Positions 26,208 to 37,795 of a DNA stretch of 64,000 nucleotides are shown one piece after another (the first letter of the stretch is position 1; each line of letters begins with the position of its first letter). The notes beneath the pieces are model-generated. The model was not told the DNA's origin. It did not search any database and worked only from the letters and a program-made list of their open reading frames with translations. Position numbers and translations under genes: made by a program. The DNA is taken from NCBI GenBank assembly GCA_035578905.1, contig JAQJVL010000085.1, positions 492,501 through 556,500 on the forward strand. The letters run 5' to 3'. This DNA is from Stictocephala bisonia. Taxonomy: Eukaryota; Arthropoda; Insecta; Hemiptera; Membracidae.

Positions 26208-27043
26208 GGGTGTCCTAGAATTGCTAAACTTCGGGAAACAGTTATATAGGTCTAAATGAAGAGTAAATAAAAACGTTTTTTCCCCAAAAACTCTTCGTTT
26301 TCCAGATATCCACCGTTTTTTTTTTTTTTTTTTTTTTACAAAACAAATTATCTCCAATTTGGATCAACCGATCTTAATGAAACTCACTATGCTTGTTAGG
26401 ATAATAGACACATATTCTAAGAAAAATACAACAACTTGATCATATGTAAGATTTCAAAATTGCGGACACTTTTAATTTTTAAATTGAAATTGTGGTAAAA
26501 TTAAAAAATAGCAAAACTACCTTCTTTGGATATTTGTATTACCAGTTAGAATCGGACAAAAAATAACCAAGACACATATACATTTATGTTGAGAGACTGC
26601 AAAAATCTTATTGTTTTTGGTTTTTGCTGCCTCTCAACACAAATGGCATTGTGTCTCGGTTATTTTTTGTTAGATTATAACTTGTTTGATACTAACAGGC
26701 TGGTTTTAAAATAATCTAAAAAATGTACTAAGCATTTTTGTACCAATTTTGTAAGCATTTTTTACCGTTTTCCCGCAATGTCCGTTTAAAAATTAAAAAA
26801 TGGCCGCTAAGTTGGACCAAAGTTGATTTTTTTTTAGAATATGTGTATATTAACCCAACAAGCTTAGCGAGTTTCATTAAGATCGGTTGAGCCAACATGT
26901 AGATAAAAATGTTATTATAAAAAAAAATTGCGGATATCTGGTAAACGAAGTTTTTTTGGAAAAACTAATTATACTTCATTTTCTCTCTATATAGAGCAAT
27001 ATAATCATTTCCCGAAGTTTGGCATTTTATTTCTAGTATACCC
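26208..27043. mobile_element. 836-bp snap-back palindrome (MITE or fold-back element)
   Basis: The whole element is one imperfect palindrome. The left end (GGGTGTCCTAGAA) pairs with the right end (reverse complement GGGTATACTAGAA). Moving inward, AAACTTCGGGAAA, CTTCGTTTTCCAGATATCC, CAACCGATCTTAATGAAACT, ACACATATTCTAA and finally AAAAAATAACCAAGACACA with GTTGAGAGACTGCAAAAA all have inverted partners. The turn is near 26610. No reading frame is present. A T-run of 22 lies at 26316-26337. Repeat monomers flank both sides, so it inserted into the minisatellite. Confidence 0.9.
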
Positions 27044-27250
27044 GTGTGTTAAGGAGGTTACATGTCCATAAATTTTGGCATTTTTTTAAGGATTAAACAA
27101 TATTATTGTTAGTGTACAAATATTGTATTTGCCTGTGTAATGTGGGTGCATATCCATATATATTGCATTTCTGTTTAAGGAGTTGAACTTGTACTTTACG
27201 GAGGGTTAATATTCCATAAATATTATGTTAGTCAGTTTGAAATGTATTAC
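27044..27250. repeat. Decayed monomers of the 83-bp array
   Basis: Motifs GTGTTAAGGAGGTTACATG, TGGGTGCATATCCATATATA and TCTGTTTAAGGAGTTGAAC match the half-unit of the array to the left. They show that the palindrome at 26208-27043 split the array. Confidence 0.75.
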
Positions 27251-27442
27251 TTATACATATAAATATTATGAAAAATAAGTAAAATGTATTTATAAAACTA
27301 TACGAAATATGTCTTCTTAACTAGTATTATGATGAAGAATATCACAAGCTAACACTCACACTTAACATTCCTTTACTTTAACGATTCAGAACAATTGCAT
27401 AATCACGTCCAGTGAACTACAAACTAAAAAGAATAATCGTAC
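27251..27442. other. Short AT-rich segment before a candidate small ORF
   Basis: No clear TATA box or splice acceptor in front of the ATG at 27443. No other feature. Confidence 0.4.
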
Positions 27443-27781
27443 ATGGAAAGTGCTACAGATTCACTGGTGACAATAACTATGGGTCTATTTATAATATGTA
27501 CAATTAATATACTCCCTCAAGCTGTAATAGCATCGAGTAATAAACATACGTTTTACCATTCTGCTAAACATCGTCATTCGGTTTCCGCTTTGAAAATATC
27601 TAGCAACGAGCTACAGAGCGTGATTCCATTTATTTTCAAGTGGCTTTCAAAGAAACGTGTTTTGTGGCGAGGGCCAGCAAGATTTTTCTGGCCACGGAGG
27701 TCGTACTGGTTGAAAGAAAGTACGGTCGTGAACAGTCAAGGATTTTCTAGCAAAAATGACACAATGGAATATGTAAATTGA
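27443..27781 (+). CDS. Unrecognised 112-residue ORF with prepropeptide-like layout
   Basis: Residues about 8-31 (LVTITMGLFIICTINILPQA then VIA) form a hydrophobic stretch close to the start, like a signal peptide ending before SSNKH. Further on come a KKR tribasic site, the 12-residue segment VLWRGPARFFWP, an RR dibasic site, and SYWLKESTVV. This is the layout of a secreted peptide precursor, but I do not recognise the peptide. It has no C-terminal Gly for amidation. The frame is on the plus strand, antisense to the channel gene, and lies in its intron. In 64 kb of AT-rich DNA one ORF of this length by chance is plausible, so this is a candidate only. Confidence 0.25.
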   Translation: MESATDSLVTITMGLFIICTINILPQAVIASSNKHTFYHSAKHRHSVSALKISSNELQSVIPFIFKWLSKKRVLWRGPARFFWPRRSYWLKESTVVNSQGFSSKNDTMEYVN

Positions 27782-28353
27782 TAGAACAGTTAAAATACTA
27801 TGGGTTTTGAAAATTTATTTGCAAGAGTATCTAAAAAGGCTTTAAAAAACTGCTCTGATTGATGTTTTTAATGTTTGAATATGACTTGGGTTTTGGTTGG
27901 TTCATGATCACAGATGACAACTGCATATGACAAGAGTTTGATAAATATGTCCACAGTAGGCTGTGAGGAGAGTGTCTACAAACGTTGAGAGCCTACTTAA
28001 AAGAAAAGTACCAGATGCCTCTATACAGGTTCAACGTGGCACTCAAATTTCAGCCCCTGATCTATATTAACTCCTAAAACTTAACTAGCTCGTTTGGCAC
28101 AACTTGCTCACAGTCAATAAAAAAAGAAAGAGATTGTGATTTTTTCCCTTTTACTTATCTGAAAATCCAAAATATGTGTCTTAGTATTATTCAAATTTAG
28201 CTGTTTACTTTCGAACCATTTACATTTACAGTTTACTTAAATACTAAGGGCCATTTTTAATTCAATTAGTGCAATTTTGGGAATATTGTTTGAGATTGGT
28301 GAGGATAGATGATAACAAAATGAAAATAGAATAATCCATTGTGATAAACTTAC
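27782..28353. other. Intron downstream of channel exon 2
   Basis: Ends (on the minus strand, begins) with the donor GTAAGTTTATC read down from 28353. Nothing else recognised. Confidence 0.5.
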
Positions 28354-28501
28354 TCCAGGTCCGGTGTCCTTGCTGAAAGGGGATCTTCCTCGTCTCCTTC
28401 TGCCGTGGGAGGGGGGAGGTGCCTCGTTTGCGCGAACCGCAAGCCTCTACCTCTCAGTGGCATCCGTAACGACTGTCGGAAGGACTGGCGCGCCCGGTCA
28501 A
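28354..28501 (-). CDS. sei: ERG-type (KCNH) potassium channel, second exon in window: basic segment after PAS
   Basis: A minus-strand internal exon of 148 bp. The acceptor is TGTTACAG before 28501 and the donor is GGA|GTAAGT after 28354. It enters after one base of a Phe codon and leaves after two bases of a Glu codon, matching both neighbours. The peptide reads FDRARQSFRQSLRMPLRGRG, LRFAQTRHLPPPTAEGDEED, PLSARTPDLE. The strongly basic first half (RARQSFRQSLR) follows the PAS exon directly, as in insect seizure-type channels, and is followed by an acidic stretch. Domain: cytoplasmic linker between PAS and S1. GC content is much higher than in the surrounding intron, which supports a real exon. 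Confidence 0.85.
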
Positions 28502-30314
28502 CTGTAACATTTTTGACACTACTTATTTGAAATGTTTAAGAATCAGGAATATACATCTACTAATAACCGTTACAGAAGTAAAGTCCTATTGAAGAAAGTA
28601 AGCTGATTTGGAAGTGACGTAAGAAACTTAAAAGTTAGTAAAATAGCAAATTATCTAAGAGAAACAATAGATACATAAGGAATAATAGGAGGAATTTGTT
28701 AACTGGATTTGGAAAAATTTTAAATACTCAATTATCTATTGTTATATTAGATTATTATTATGATTTACACTATTCGATAGGGCAGTTGCTACAAATAAAT
28801 ATATGTAACATAATAGATTTAAATTTTGTTTTCAAATTAACATGATCCATATTAAATACTTACGTTTTAAAATAAAGTTTTTTTTTTAAACTTAATTTGG
28901 CATTATAAATTTTAATATATACTACATCGAATGTTACAAATACGATTATTCTTTAATTCAAGCACTCTGTTCGTTAGAAACTAAAAAAAAAAATGTAGAA
29001 TTACTTTGGAAAATAAAATTTCCCTTAGACCAAGATGATTTCTCGCAATAAATCTAACTTATACAGTATAATAAAGAGAACACTAGGTAGGATATTAAAG
29101 TCCATTCCAAATCTAATAATAAATGTGCTTTGATTTTAAAAACGAATAAGGATATCAATGGTAGCTAAAAGAGGAACTGAAGCATATCTTGGTATGGGAT
29201 AGATGGTTGGGCTTCAATAATTTTGGAATCGACGCCCATAAAAGATCCCTCAGATCTGTAAACCCTTACCATTCCTTTTTCCCAGGAACGTTTTTCATCT
29301 GTCTACCTTCTGCTTTTAATTTGTATGATGTTTGTAGTATTTATTATGAAAAAAAATTGAAATTTCACAACCTTGTGTTTTAATGTGTGGAATAACTCAA
29401 GTAAGGTGTGACATTAGACTGTAAATTTACCTTATACAGACAACGGCTTGGACATTAAAATATTGCAAACTTCCATCACTAAAAAAATCAATATTCTTGA
29501 TAAAAAGACTGTTAGAGGTACAAAAAATAAAAAGGAAAGCTACAGAAACCTGGTTTTCTGAATTTATGTTATTTAATTAAAATATACGAGTTTACTAAAA
29601 AGTATCCTTTTTATCCTAAAAAAAGGAGGAAATAACAGCCCTAAAAATGACACCTTGATTGTCAATGGTTTTTATGCATATATTTTAACTTACTTTTGAA
29701 CTTAGTACATGTTTGATTTTTTTTCTACCCCATTCTACATCATAAGAATACATATTTTGACTATAAATGAAAGATTGTGAGGGTTTAACCCAGCGTATCA
29801 AGTCACGGAATTGTACAATTCATTTTTATTCAACTTAAATAATAAAGTTTAATTTGAACAAAATACAAGCCCAAAAACAAAAATTTAGGGTTAAGCTGTA
29901 AGGTTCTTGGTATAAAACCTGGAAGGCAACACCTCATCAGGATTCGACATTTTCCGTTGACTGAATGACTATGTAAAGATATGAAAAACTATGTAAATAT
30001 TTTTCATAATTCCGTATCTAAAATACATGACAGATCAATGTAATCATAAATATAATGGGGAGTGATATTACAGCATTTATAGATGCTTAAGTAAAATTAC
30101 AAGTTGATCAATTACAGTCTATTGACAATATAAGGTCAAGAAGTTACAAATATTATAGTGACAGGTTTCATAAACGGTAACTCAAGTAAATCATCTATTC
30201 TGTTCATTCAGAATAGGACAGGTTTGAAAAAAAAGAAGAATGTACAAACAACAATTTTGTAGTCCCTTCTGTGCCATGTTATCTACTCGATCTACAACCG
30301 TATTCATTCATATA
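28502..30314. other. AT-rich intron, nothing recognised
   Basis: No exon, array or transposon recognised. An open frame of 64 codons at 29189-29383 has no supporting feature. Confidence 0.45.
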
Positions 30315-31160
30315 CAGGGGTTGGGCAAAAGTCTGGACTATATTTATTAATATTAAAACTATTAAAAAAATAATAAAAATAAAATGTAATGGAACGTTGA
30401 AGTTTATGTCCCTATACCATTTAGAAATATTTTACTCGTTTTCGCATTGGCCGGGGAAGGAAGTCTTAATGTTAATGTATGCCTGCCTCGAGTTATAGTT
30501 TATTTTAAAGGTCAAAAGGATGATACAATCTGAAGATACAGCCCCTCAAAAACTTAATGTCATATGACTAATCTTTCTTAAGAACAAGAATAAGATAGTT
30601 ATTGTCTATTGTTGTTTACAGGTATAATTTAATTTACAAAATATGATAAATTAATTTTTTCACACTAAAAAATAGGTAACAAATATTTTTTAAAAACAAT
30701 TTTAGGTGTAAATTACTGTCCAAAGTGTTTTAATCATTTTAAATGTTGTTAAATAACATAGTTATTTTTATAACCCAGTCTTTCATTACGACTGTAAATA
30801 ATCAACAACATACTCAACAACAGGGACCTCAAACAGGGATAAATAAATAGTCGTATTAGAAGAAGCATTAGAGAGGCTGTATTTTCTGACTGGGTCATCC
30901 TTTTGACATCAAATTTGTACTTTGGTATTGCACAAACAAATACCTTTAAAATGAGGTATAACTAGTGGGCTTGAATCTAAAATATTTAAGACTTCCTTCG
31001 TAGTTAACCCACTGGCTATGCAAAAATAAAAAAAAAATAAATAAAATAAAATATGGCTAAATGTTTGGTATAGGAACATGTACATAACTGCAAAGTTTCA
31101 TAATGTGTTTTCAATCGTATTAAAATTAACAAATATATTTTAGACTTTTGCCCAACCCTG
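30315..31160. mobile_element. Non-autonomous TA-flanked element with inverted ends
   Basis: About 846 bp. The left end CAGGGGTTGGGCAAAAGTCT is preceded by TA (30313-30314). The right end, reverse complemented, reads CAGGGTTGGGCAAAAGTCTA and is followed by TA (31161-31162). The match continues weakly to about 35 bp. The TA flanks suggest a Tc1/mariner-superfamily mobiliser. I see no transposase inside; an open frame at 30271-30498 starts outside the element and is not relevant. Confidence 0.85.
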
Positions 31161-31424
31161 TATGTAGAATTTACTGAGGTAGCTAGACCGTGTCATTACG
31201 TAATTTTAAATCATGGTCATAAAGTAGGTTTTATGACTAATATATTCAACATTTTTCAACAGTTCAACCTTGGCTTTGCAACTCAAGGCTTTTGTCTTCT
31301 TTTATATTTGAACATGAAATCAAAGCAAATGTACAACGGTTCATGTTCAACAATTAAAATCAATTGCGCTTCCTTAAAATAGTGATTCAAGTAAAATTTT
31401 AAATAAAGGTGATTACAACCGTCG

Positions 31425-31425
<1 letters not shown>
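31161..31425. other. Short AT-rich segment
   Basis: No recognised feature. Confidence 0.4.
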
Positions 31426-31480
<55 letters not shown>

Positions 31481-31482
31481 TT
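31426..31482. repeat. (TA)n microsatellite followed by T-run
   Basis: About 24 TA units followed by a run of about 11 T. Confidence 0.98.
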
Positions 31483-32349
31483 TCAACTAATAACATGGTT
31501 TGTAGGATTTATATTAGGAATTGTGAAAAATATCCATATGCTCGTCCCCCCCTTAAAACACGTCACAAGTCAGTATTTGATTAGGTACTTCCTCTAGCCC
31601 TTGCCATCTTAGTACTTGCTAATTGGTGGACTAGTGGTCGTGTTCATGTAGGCATTTCACAGTCATTGTCTCCTTCGTCATTAATAGTCTATTGCATGGT
31701 ATGGACCTCTACATCCGTTAGATAATTCTATCAATTAATTAACGGTATATACTGTATGTTTGTGATTTTTCCATTTACTCGATTTAAAGGTTCGTCTTTT
31801 ATTTTCTGTACATGGACTTTTTCCTACATAATCTATATTTACGAATATAGGTAAACCCTTATGTCAAGGAGATGTAGGCTTTAGACGTTTTTCTATATAA
31901 GTTGCTTTATTTCAAAAATACTATTTTTATTCAACTTAATGGCAGTCAACCCTATATTTTATATTACTTTCTAAAAGATTATAAAATGTAATTATAGTAA
32001 GTAGGTTACGATAATATATCTAAAAAATTGTCCTTATACCTGCTAATGAAGCAAAGAAAAGAAAGATTTGGTTTATGTGAGAAAATTTTAAAATATTTCA
32101 ATATAATTATAGTGTGTGCTTTCTAGGCTTATTTAATGTCACATCAGCAATTCCTCATTCAACAAGCTGCTATAATATGATATATCACACTTAGGACTAG
32201 GCTCAATTTTTGTTGCATGAAGACAATGGAGTGTACAGAGGTAGCGTTAAAAGAAAAGTAATTTTGCAGTTAAAATAAATTTCCTGTTTGTATTTAAATA
32301 CAGATAAGAAAATTATAGTACTGAAAATTTGCTGAATTTCTTTTATAAG
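31483..32349. other. AT-rich intron, nothing recognised
   Basis: No exon or element seen. The last 150 bases may belong to the end of the mariner relic that follows. Confidence 0.4.
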
Positions 32350-32430
32350 TTACGACTCGTTTTCAAAGTATTCGCCTCCTATCCTTATACAAAATCTTTC
32401 TCTTTCCTCATTGGAGCAACCGTAAAACTA
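32350..32430 (-). pseudogene. Mariner transposase C-terminal relic
   Basis: Minus-strand translation gives ERFCIRIGGEYFENES followed by a stop (TAA at 32350-32352). This resembles the usual C-terminal end of mariner transposases (a Cys-Ile-x-x-x-Gly-x-Tyr-Phe/Val-Glu pattern). Upstream sequence to about 32500 is too decayed to follow and no terminal repeats were found. Confidence 0.5.
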
Positions 32431-32604
32431 CACAATTACTTTCCCCATAAAACAAAACAATTTCTGAGATTTAATTTTCAAGTGTTCCTCTAAATGATTA
32501 TCCTGCACGAAAAAAAAGCCTATACGCCTGAGATACAAATATATGAAACTAGCCATTAGTAGTTTCGATACGTCATGTCCACGTCGGATTGTTGTGACAG
32601 CCAG

Positions 32605-33105
32605 TCACGTGCTTCAATGGTAAAATAACCATCCTGGAGGATAATAGCGTATATTTGACGCAATTAACTTAAGCTAAAATAGCAAATAGATTGTGACTGC
32701 CATGGTAAAATGAGCAGGAGTACCATTATGTTGGTAGATAATGACGTGCCTTTAGACGTGGCTAACTTCAACTAAAAGAGCAGGTAGGTCGTGACTTCCT
32801 CGGTGAAATGAGCAGGAGTACCATTCTATTGGTAGATAATGACGTGCCTTTGGACGTAGCTAACTTCAACTAATTCGTGAATTAGCTAAAATAGCAAATA
32901 GATTGTGACTGCCATGGTAAAATGAGCAGGAGTACCATTATGTTGGTAGATAATGACGTGCCTTTAGACGTGGCTAACTTCAACTAAAAGAGCAGGTAGG
33001 TCGTGACTTCCTCGGTGAAACGAGCAGGAGTACCATTCTGTTGGTAGATAATGACGTGCCTTTAGACGAGGCTAATTTCATCTATAATAGCAGGTAGGTT
33101 GTGCT
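32605..33105. repeat. Tandem repeat of about 100 bp with a 212-bp higher-order unit
   Basis: The motif GAGCAGGAGTACCATT followed by TTGGTAGATAATGACGTGCC and TTTAGACGTGGCTAACTTCA recurs four times. A longer segment starting AGCAAATAGATTGTGACTGC at 32681 recurs at 32893, so pairs of units were duplicated together (212 bp). A more diverged copy lies at the left edge. Confidence 0.9.
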
Positions 33106-36100
33106 GGAGGAATTTAAATACTGCTTTCCATTGAAGGTTATACTGAACACATTTTAGTTGGCCCTCTTATATATTATGAGGACAAAGCCTGTCCCCACTT
33201 GGAAACAAAGTTTTGAAATAGATAACAAGCAGTTTATCAACTGTTTGTTGTTTAATGTTTGTTGAAAAAGTTTGCAAACTATTTTGAATAACATAAAAAC
33301 ACAAATATGTCTCATTCATTTGTGTCCACACCAGTCGGACAATGTTTCTCGAGTTGCGGACTGAAGAAGAGCATTTAGCTTGTTTATAATTTAATTCAAC
33401 ACAATGTGGGTAAGTTATGTGGGAAAAGGCAATGGTCTTCTTGAAGAAGGTTTTTATTACGACCGGAACATACTCTCTATCTTTAAGCTAAAATATGGTA
33501 CAGGTGTCCGAAACTTTACTAAGATGACCATAATGATTTTAGAGAAACTAAAATTTTTTTAATTTTTGGAGATTTAATGTTTAATTTTTTATTTTTTTTT
33601 TTTAATTTTTTAGTTTTTTTAAAAACTAATTTTTGGAGTAGGCCAAAAAATTTAAAGAAGTTTGTCCAATTCAGGACCCTTATTTCAGCCACTATTCGAC
33701 TTGCTGCCACTTTAAGATATTTAGCAAGAGGTGATTCATTTATAAATTTGCAGTATACATTTATCTAAATGTAGGATAGGTTTCGTAAAGGATTAGGCAC
33801 ATGCTAGATAATTAGTAACATCACTGACGCCTAATTTCTCATTCTAGCTTCCCCTTTCGCTTCAATTTTGTTCTCAAGGCGGAGACATGTTCAAGTTTTC
33901 AAATTTATTTTAAAAAGATAAACCATTGTCTTATTTCCAAAAAAACCCTAAATGTTTTAAATATTGTTTGGCAGGTTAGCAGAGAGTAATATTACAACAT
34001 AATTACATAAACAACACAAAAATACAGGAAATAATTAGAAAAAGTTTGCAGTGTTTCTGGAAACATGTTTGTAAGGTGGGACCAGGCTTTAAATGGGGAG
34101 GTATACAGTTTCTCTAAAAAACCTACGCATAAGCGTGTTTCGCCACATTATTATAACACAATAATAATGTTGAAAATAAATAACTTTATTCTTGAAAGAA
34201 AAAATCTACTTTTTGTTTGCTTCATTACCATGTTGCAGGAACTACTTTCCATAACAAAAATATATCTATATATTTTGCAGTAAAAATGTAAAAGTCTTTA
34301 AGAGAATAATATAGAAGGTTTTGAAATAAGTAACCTTATGTATATAAAAAAAAACGTGGAAATGAAGACTTAAAATGTTGTGTTTGTGACTTTCTACTAC
34401 TCTAAATGTCTAGTTTTATCAAGGAAATAATTTTACATGACGTACCTATTTAATTACAATAATGAGATGTTATGTAATGTAAGTAAAACATATTTTATAA
34501 AAGTAAAATCCTTTTCTGAAATTTTCACTTCATTTTTTTTTAAGCCCACTATTTTAATAGTTTAGAATAGTAAAACAATAATGGTTTCCTTATATTTTAA
34601 TTGATTTTAAAGTGATACTTAAATAGTTTTATTGCGCTCTACTCTCTACCATCTTGTGCGTAAAATCTGATTTATGATAAATAAAATATTCACTTATAAT
34701 ATTCTTAATATTAAATCATCCAAGCTATTGTGCTTAGTCATAAACATAATAAATATGTATTACAATACACAATAAGTGCACTATTCTAAGATACTCTTTT
34801 CGTTTCTTTTAAACGTCCTTTTACATGATAAATCCCCTCAGCTAGATAATATATTACTAGCTCTTTATAAATGTTTCTTCTCAATTTATTAGTAAATTAC
34901 TCATCAGTATCTCTATTCTATGTCCATTTCATGCAAATACTAACCATAAATTGAATTCATGCTATAGGCTGAAATGGCGTGCGGCTAGAACGCCAATGGC
35001 GAATGGGTGTTTCAGTTAAATTATGTGGATGCTCTTACGATCAATATTAGTAAAATGTGTAATTTTATATATCCTTTGTGGAAAAAAATAAAAAAATATA
35101 TTCTCTTGGCAAACTGTCTATAAAAGTCTTAGACATTCTCTAAAGTTGCGAAATTTACAAAAAATGTGTTTTAAAAGGGGTTTTATGCTTATAAAGTTGG
35201 CAAACTTATTTCAGAAAACATTGCGTGTTTAACTGAGCCACTATTGAGTTCAAATTATAAGTGTTGTCTGCTAATGAATACCATTGTTTCAACCTTTGTT
35301 TTAATACAGTTGTAAGAGTTGATGAAACTGAAAAGGATCTTGAAAGAAAGTTTGAGTAATAGAATGACTATGTATAATATTCAAAAATAAACTGTCTTAG
35401 AGTTACCTAATGATTTAATTAGGTCAAACTATGTACCAAAGCCTTAATGTTGTAATTCCTTAATATTTTAGGTGTTTCAATGATGGTTAATTGTTTTTTT
35501 ATTTACTATAGTCTATCTTTTCGTATATCATTTAATCACGATAACCAATGGCAGCTAACATGATTAGTTCTCGGGCTTTACTTATCGATTAATAGTTTCA
35601 AAAAACAAAGAAATCTTTACTTGTTATATTTTAATGAGATATGTAAATAACACAACAATGATATGGTACTTGTAACGTAATGACTCTTCAATATGAATGA
35701 ATTGCAAAAAACAATCCTTATACATCCCACATGCCGCTTATGTATTTTTTTGCTTCAAAATATTGATAGACAATTTAAGTATATGCCTTATTTTTATTTT
35801 AAAACTTTATAGATGCATTCAATTACAAAGACTTCTATCAGAGGAAATGAGGAGGCTCCTCCAGATAGTAGAGTAGCTTCGACCAAGTGGAAGTGGAACG
35901 TTGTGTACCCTGAACTTGCCGAGAACTGATGTGCTTTAATTACCACGAGGTGACATGTTATTCTTATTATTGTAATTAGGAATTGAAACCACGGAAGATG
36001 AGAAACGGTGTAAACCTCTTTACATACTATGCTATAACATGTCTCCTTAATATTTCCATAAAGTAAGGAAGATGTTATGTATCGAAGTTCCTGCAAACAT

Positions 36101-37231
36101 TTACGTCAAAACATTTATAAAAGAAAAGATTTTGATAATTTTTACTCTTGATAAGTGAGAAAAACGATATAAAGGAACTACATGAACAAGTCCATGTTGT
36201 AGAAACAATTTCATATAAAAATAATGCATTTCTGTAGTTTAATATTGAGGTCAGAGGAGTTATGTGATATTACGAAGTGAAAGGTCTTACTTAATCCGTA
36301 TTTGTTGAAGGATTGTACTAAGAAATCCTCTTTATAATATTTTTTCAGAGATCGTGATTTTGAAAAGCGGTAAGTGATTACGTACACTGAAACTGAGAAG
36401 TGAATCAGTCATTGGATGTAGAGAACCAGAAGTCGTTCTTCAATTTGTATTGTGTTAAATTTTGTTATATCAAAATCAGTTCAAACAGGAGTTTTATTTA
36501 TTAGTTAAATTTATTATATTATTTTAACGATGAAAGGAGTATATTATGATATATGATTTATCTGTTGTAGGATAGTTAAGGATAGGAGTGAGTCCCAAAT
36601 TAAATCCCCCTTTAGTTAACAAATTATCAATGAACAGTATTAGAGTCATCACAGTACTGTTGATTTTCATTAACTTTTATTAAATATATGCATAATTCAA
36701 GTTACTAAACAACTTAAGATAGAGAACATTAACAAAAATCGATGGCTACAACAATTATTGCTTGTAGATAAAATAATTGACTGACTTCTAAACATTGAAA
36801 TTTTAAGCAATAAATTTAAGTTTCACATTTGTGGTTAAGATGTATTAACATTTTTAAAATGTTTTATTTTATCAAATTTAAGTCATATTTAAATGGAAGC
36901 AAAGACAGTATATGTTAAACTGTCGCATTTTGAACTTAAATTTCCAAAAGTGGCACAGTTAGAAAAGCAGACCAAGTAATAAGTTATAAAATATATAACA
37001 TGCACGCAAATAAAATAAGAAATGGTCACAAGTGCAACAAATAAGAATACCCTTCACTGGTTGTTTTATTTGGAGGTTATCTTAAGGTTAGTAACCATAA
37101 AATCTAAAACAAAAACATTTTGAGGTAAAATCATCATGACAAGCAATATTGGCTTCAGGAAATGTAGACTTCAAAAATATAAATTATAACTGTTGTGTAG
37201 TTGCTGATGTGCTTACCAGTGGTGTACTTAC
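33106..37231. other. AT-rich intron, no gene recognised
   Basis: Contains a T-rich low-complexity run at 33550-33620. A 100-codon minus-strand open frame at 35794-36096 and a 72-codon plus-strand frame at 34065-34283 have no recognisable domains. I see no array or complete transposon. Confidence 0.45.
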
Positions 37232-37270
37232 GAGGGTGTTTCCTCGTCTGCCGAACCCAACCTAGCAACA
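37232..37270 (-). other. sei: Candidate 39-nt cassette exon of the channel gene
   Basis: On the minus strand an acceptor (ATGGATCAG before 37270) and a strong donor (CTC|GTAAGTACACC after 37232) enclose 39 nt without a stop. Its phase fits exactly between the exons at 50470 and 28354: it would turn the junction Ser-Lys-Phe-Asp into Ser-Lys-LLLGWVRQTRKHPL-Asp. The local GC content is higher than that of the intron. The pyrimidine tract is weak, and a second donor-like site (CTGGTAAGCAC) lies just downstream, so this is only a candidate. Confidence 0.3.
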
Positions 37271-37795
37271 CTGATCCATACAACTTCCGTCAGTAAAGGT
37301 CAATCTAATTAAGTTAATCAATATATGCACACCATTTATACCTTTGTAATAGTTATAACTTTGCATCTCACCTTTTTTTGACACAAATAAATACTGCTGT
37401 TATAGATTCATTAAACGTAAGATCTCTAAGAAAACACAATCAGTGAAACTATACTGTATACAGCAATGCCGTGTAGAATACTAAATGTACGATGTCTTCG
37501 TCTTTCTCGAATGTTAATATATTTTTAATTGTGTGTTGAGTTAACTACATCATATTTTCAGACCCAGAGTATTTCTCTCCCCTTATGAAATAACAGCGTT
37601 AGTAAGTTAGAGGTCAGAAGTAGATATCCAACCTGGATCAAGTTGGCAGATCGATAAATCCATGGTCCTCACTGTTTACATGCATAATCAGTTTTTTGAG
37701 TGTTTTGTACTGAACGATTTACTGTCATAATTACGACTAAATCAACGTACAAAATAAAAGAATTTGACTTATAAAAAATGTAACTGAATTATATA
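37271..37795. other. Intronic sequence, nothing recognised
   Basis: AT-rich. No feature seen. Confidence 0.4.

Noticed and set aside
26200..27053. TTAA target duplication (piggyBac-type) around the snap-back element
   Set aside because: TTAA lies next to the left end but five bases away from the right end, and the array monomers themselves contain TTAA.
33519..33768. Overlapping 63-codon frames on both strands
   Set aside because: Produced by a T-rich low-complexity run.
35794..36096. 100-codon minus-strand ORF
   Set aside because: No recognisable domain, no splice or promoter context, and a length that chance can give in AT-rich DNA.
36349..36369. Plus-strand microexon bounded by TTTTTTCAG and GTAAGT
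   Set aside because: 21 nt, wrong strand for the gene, no neighbouring exons; likely chance.
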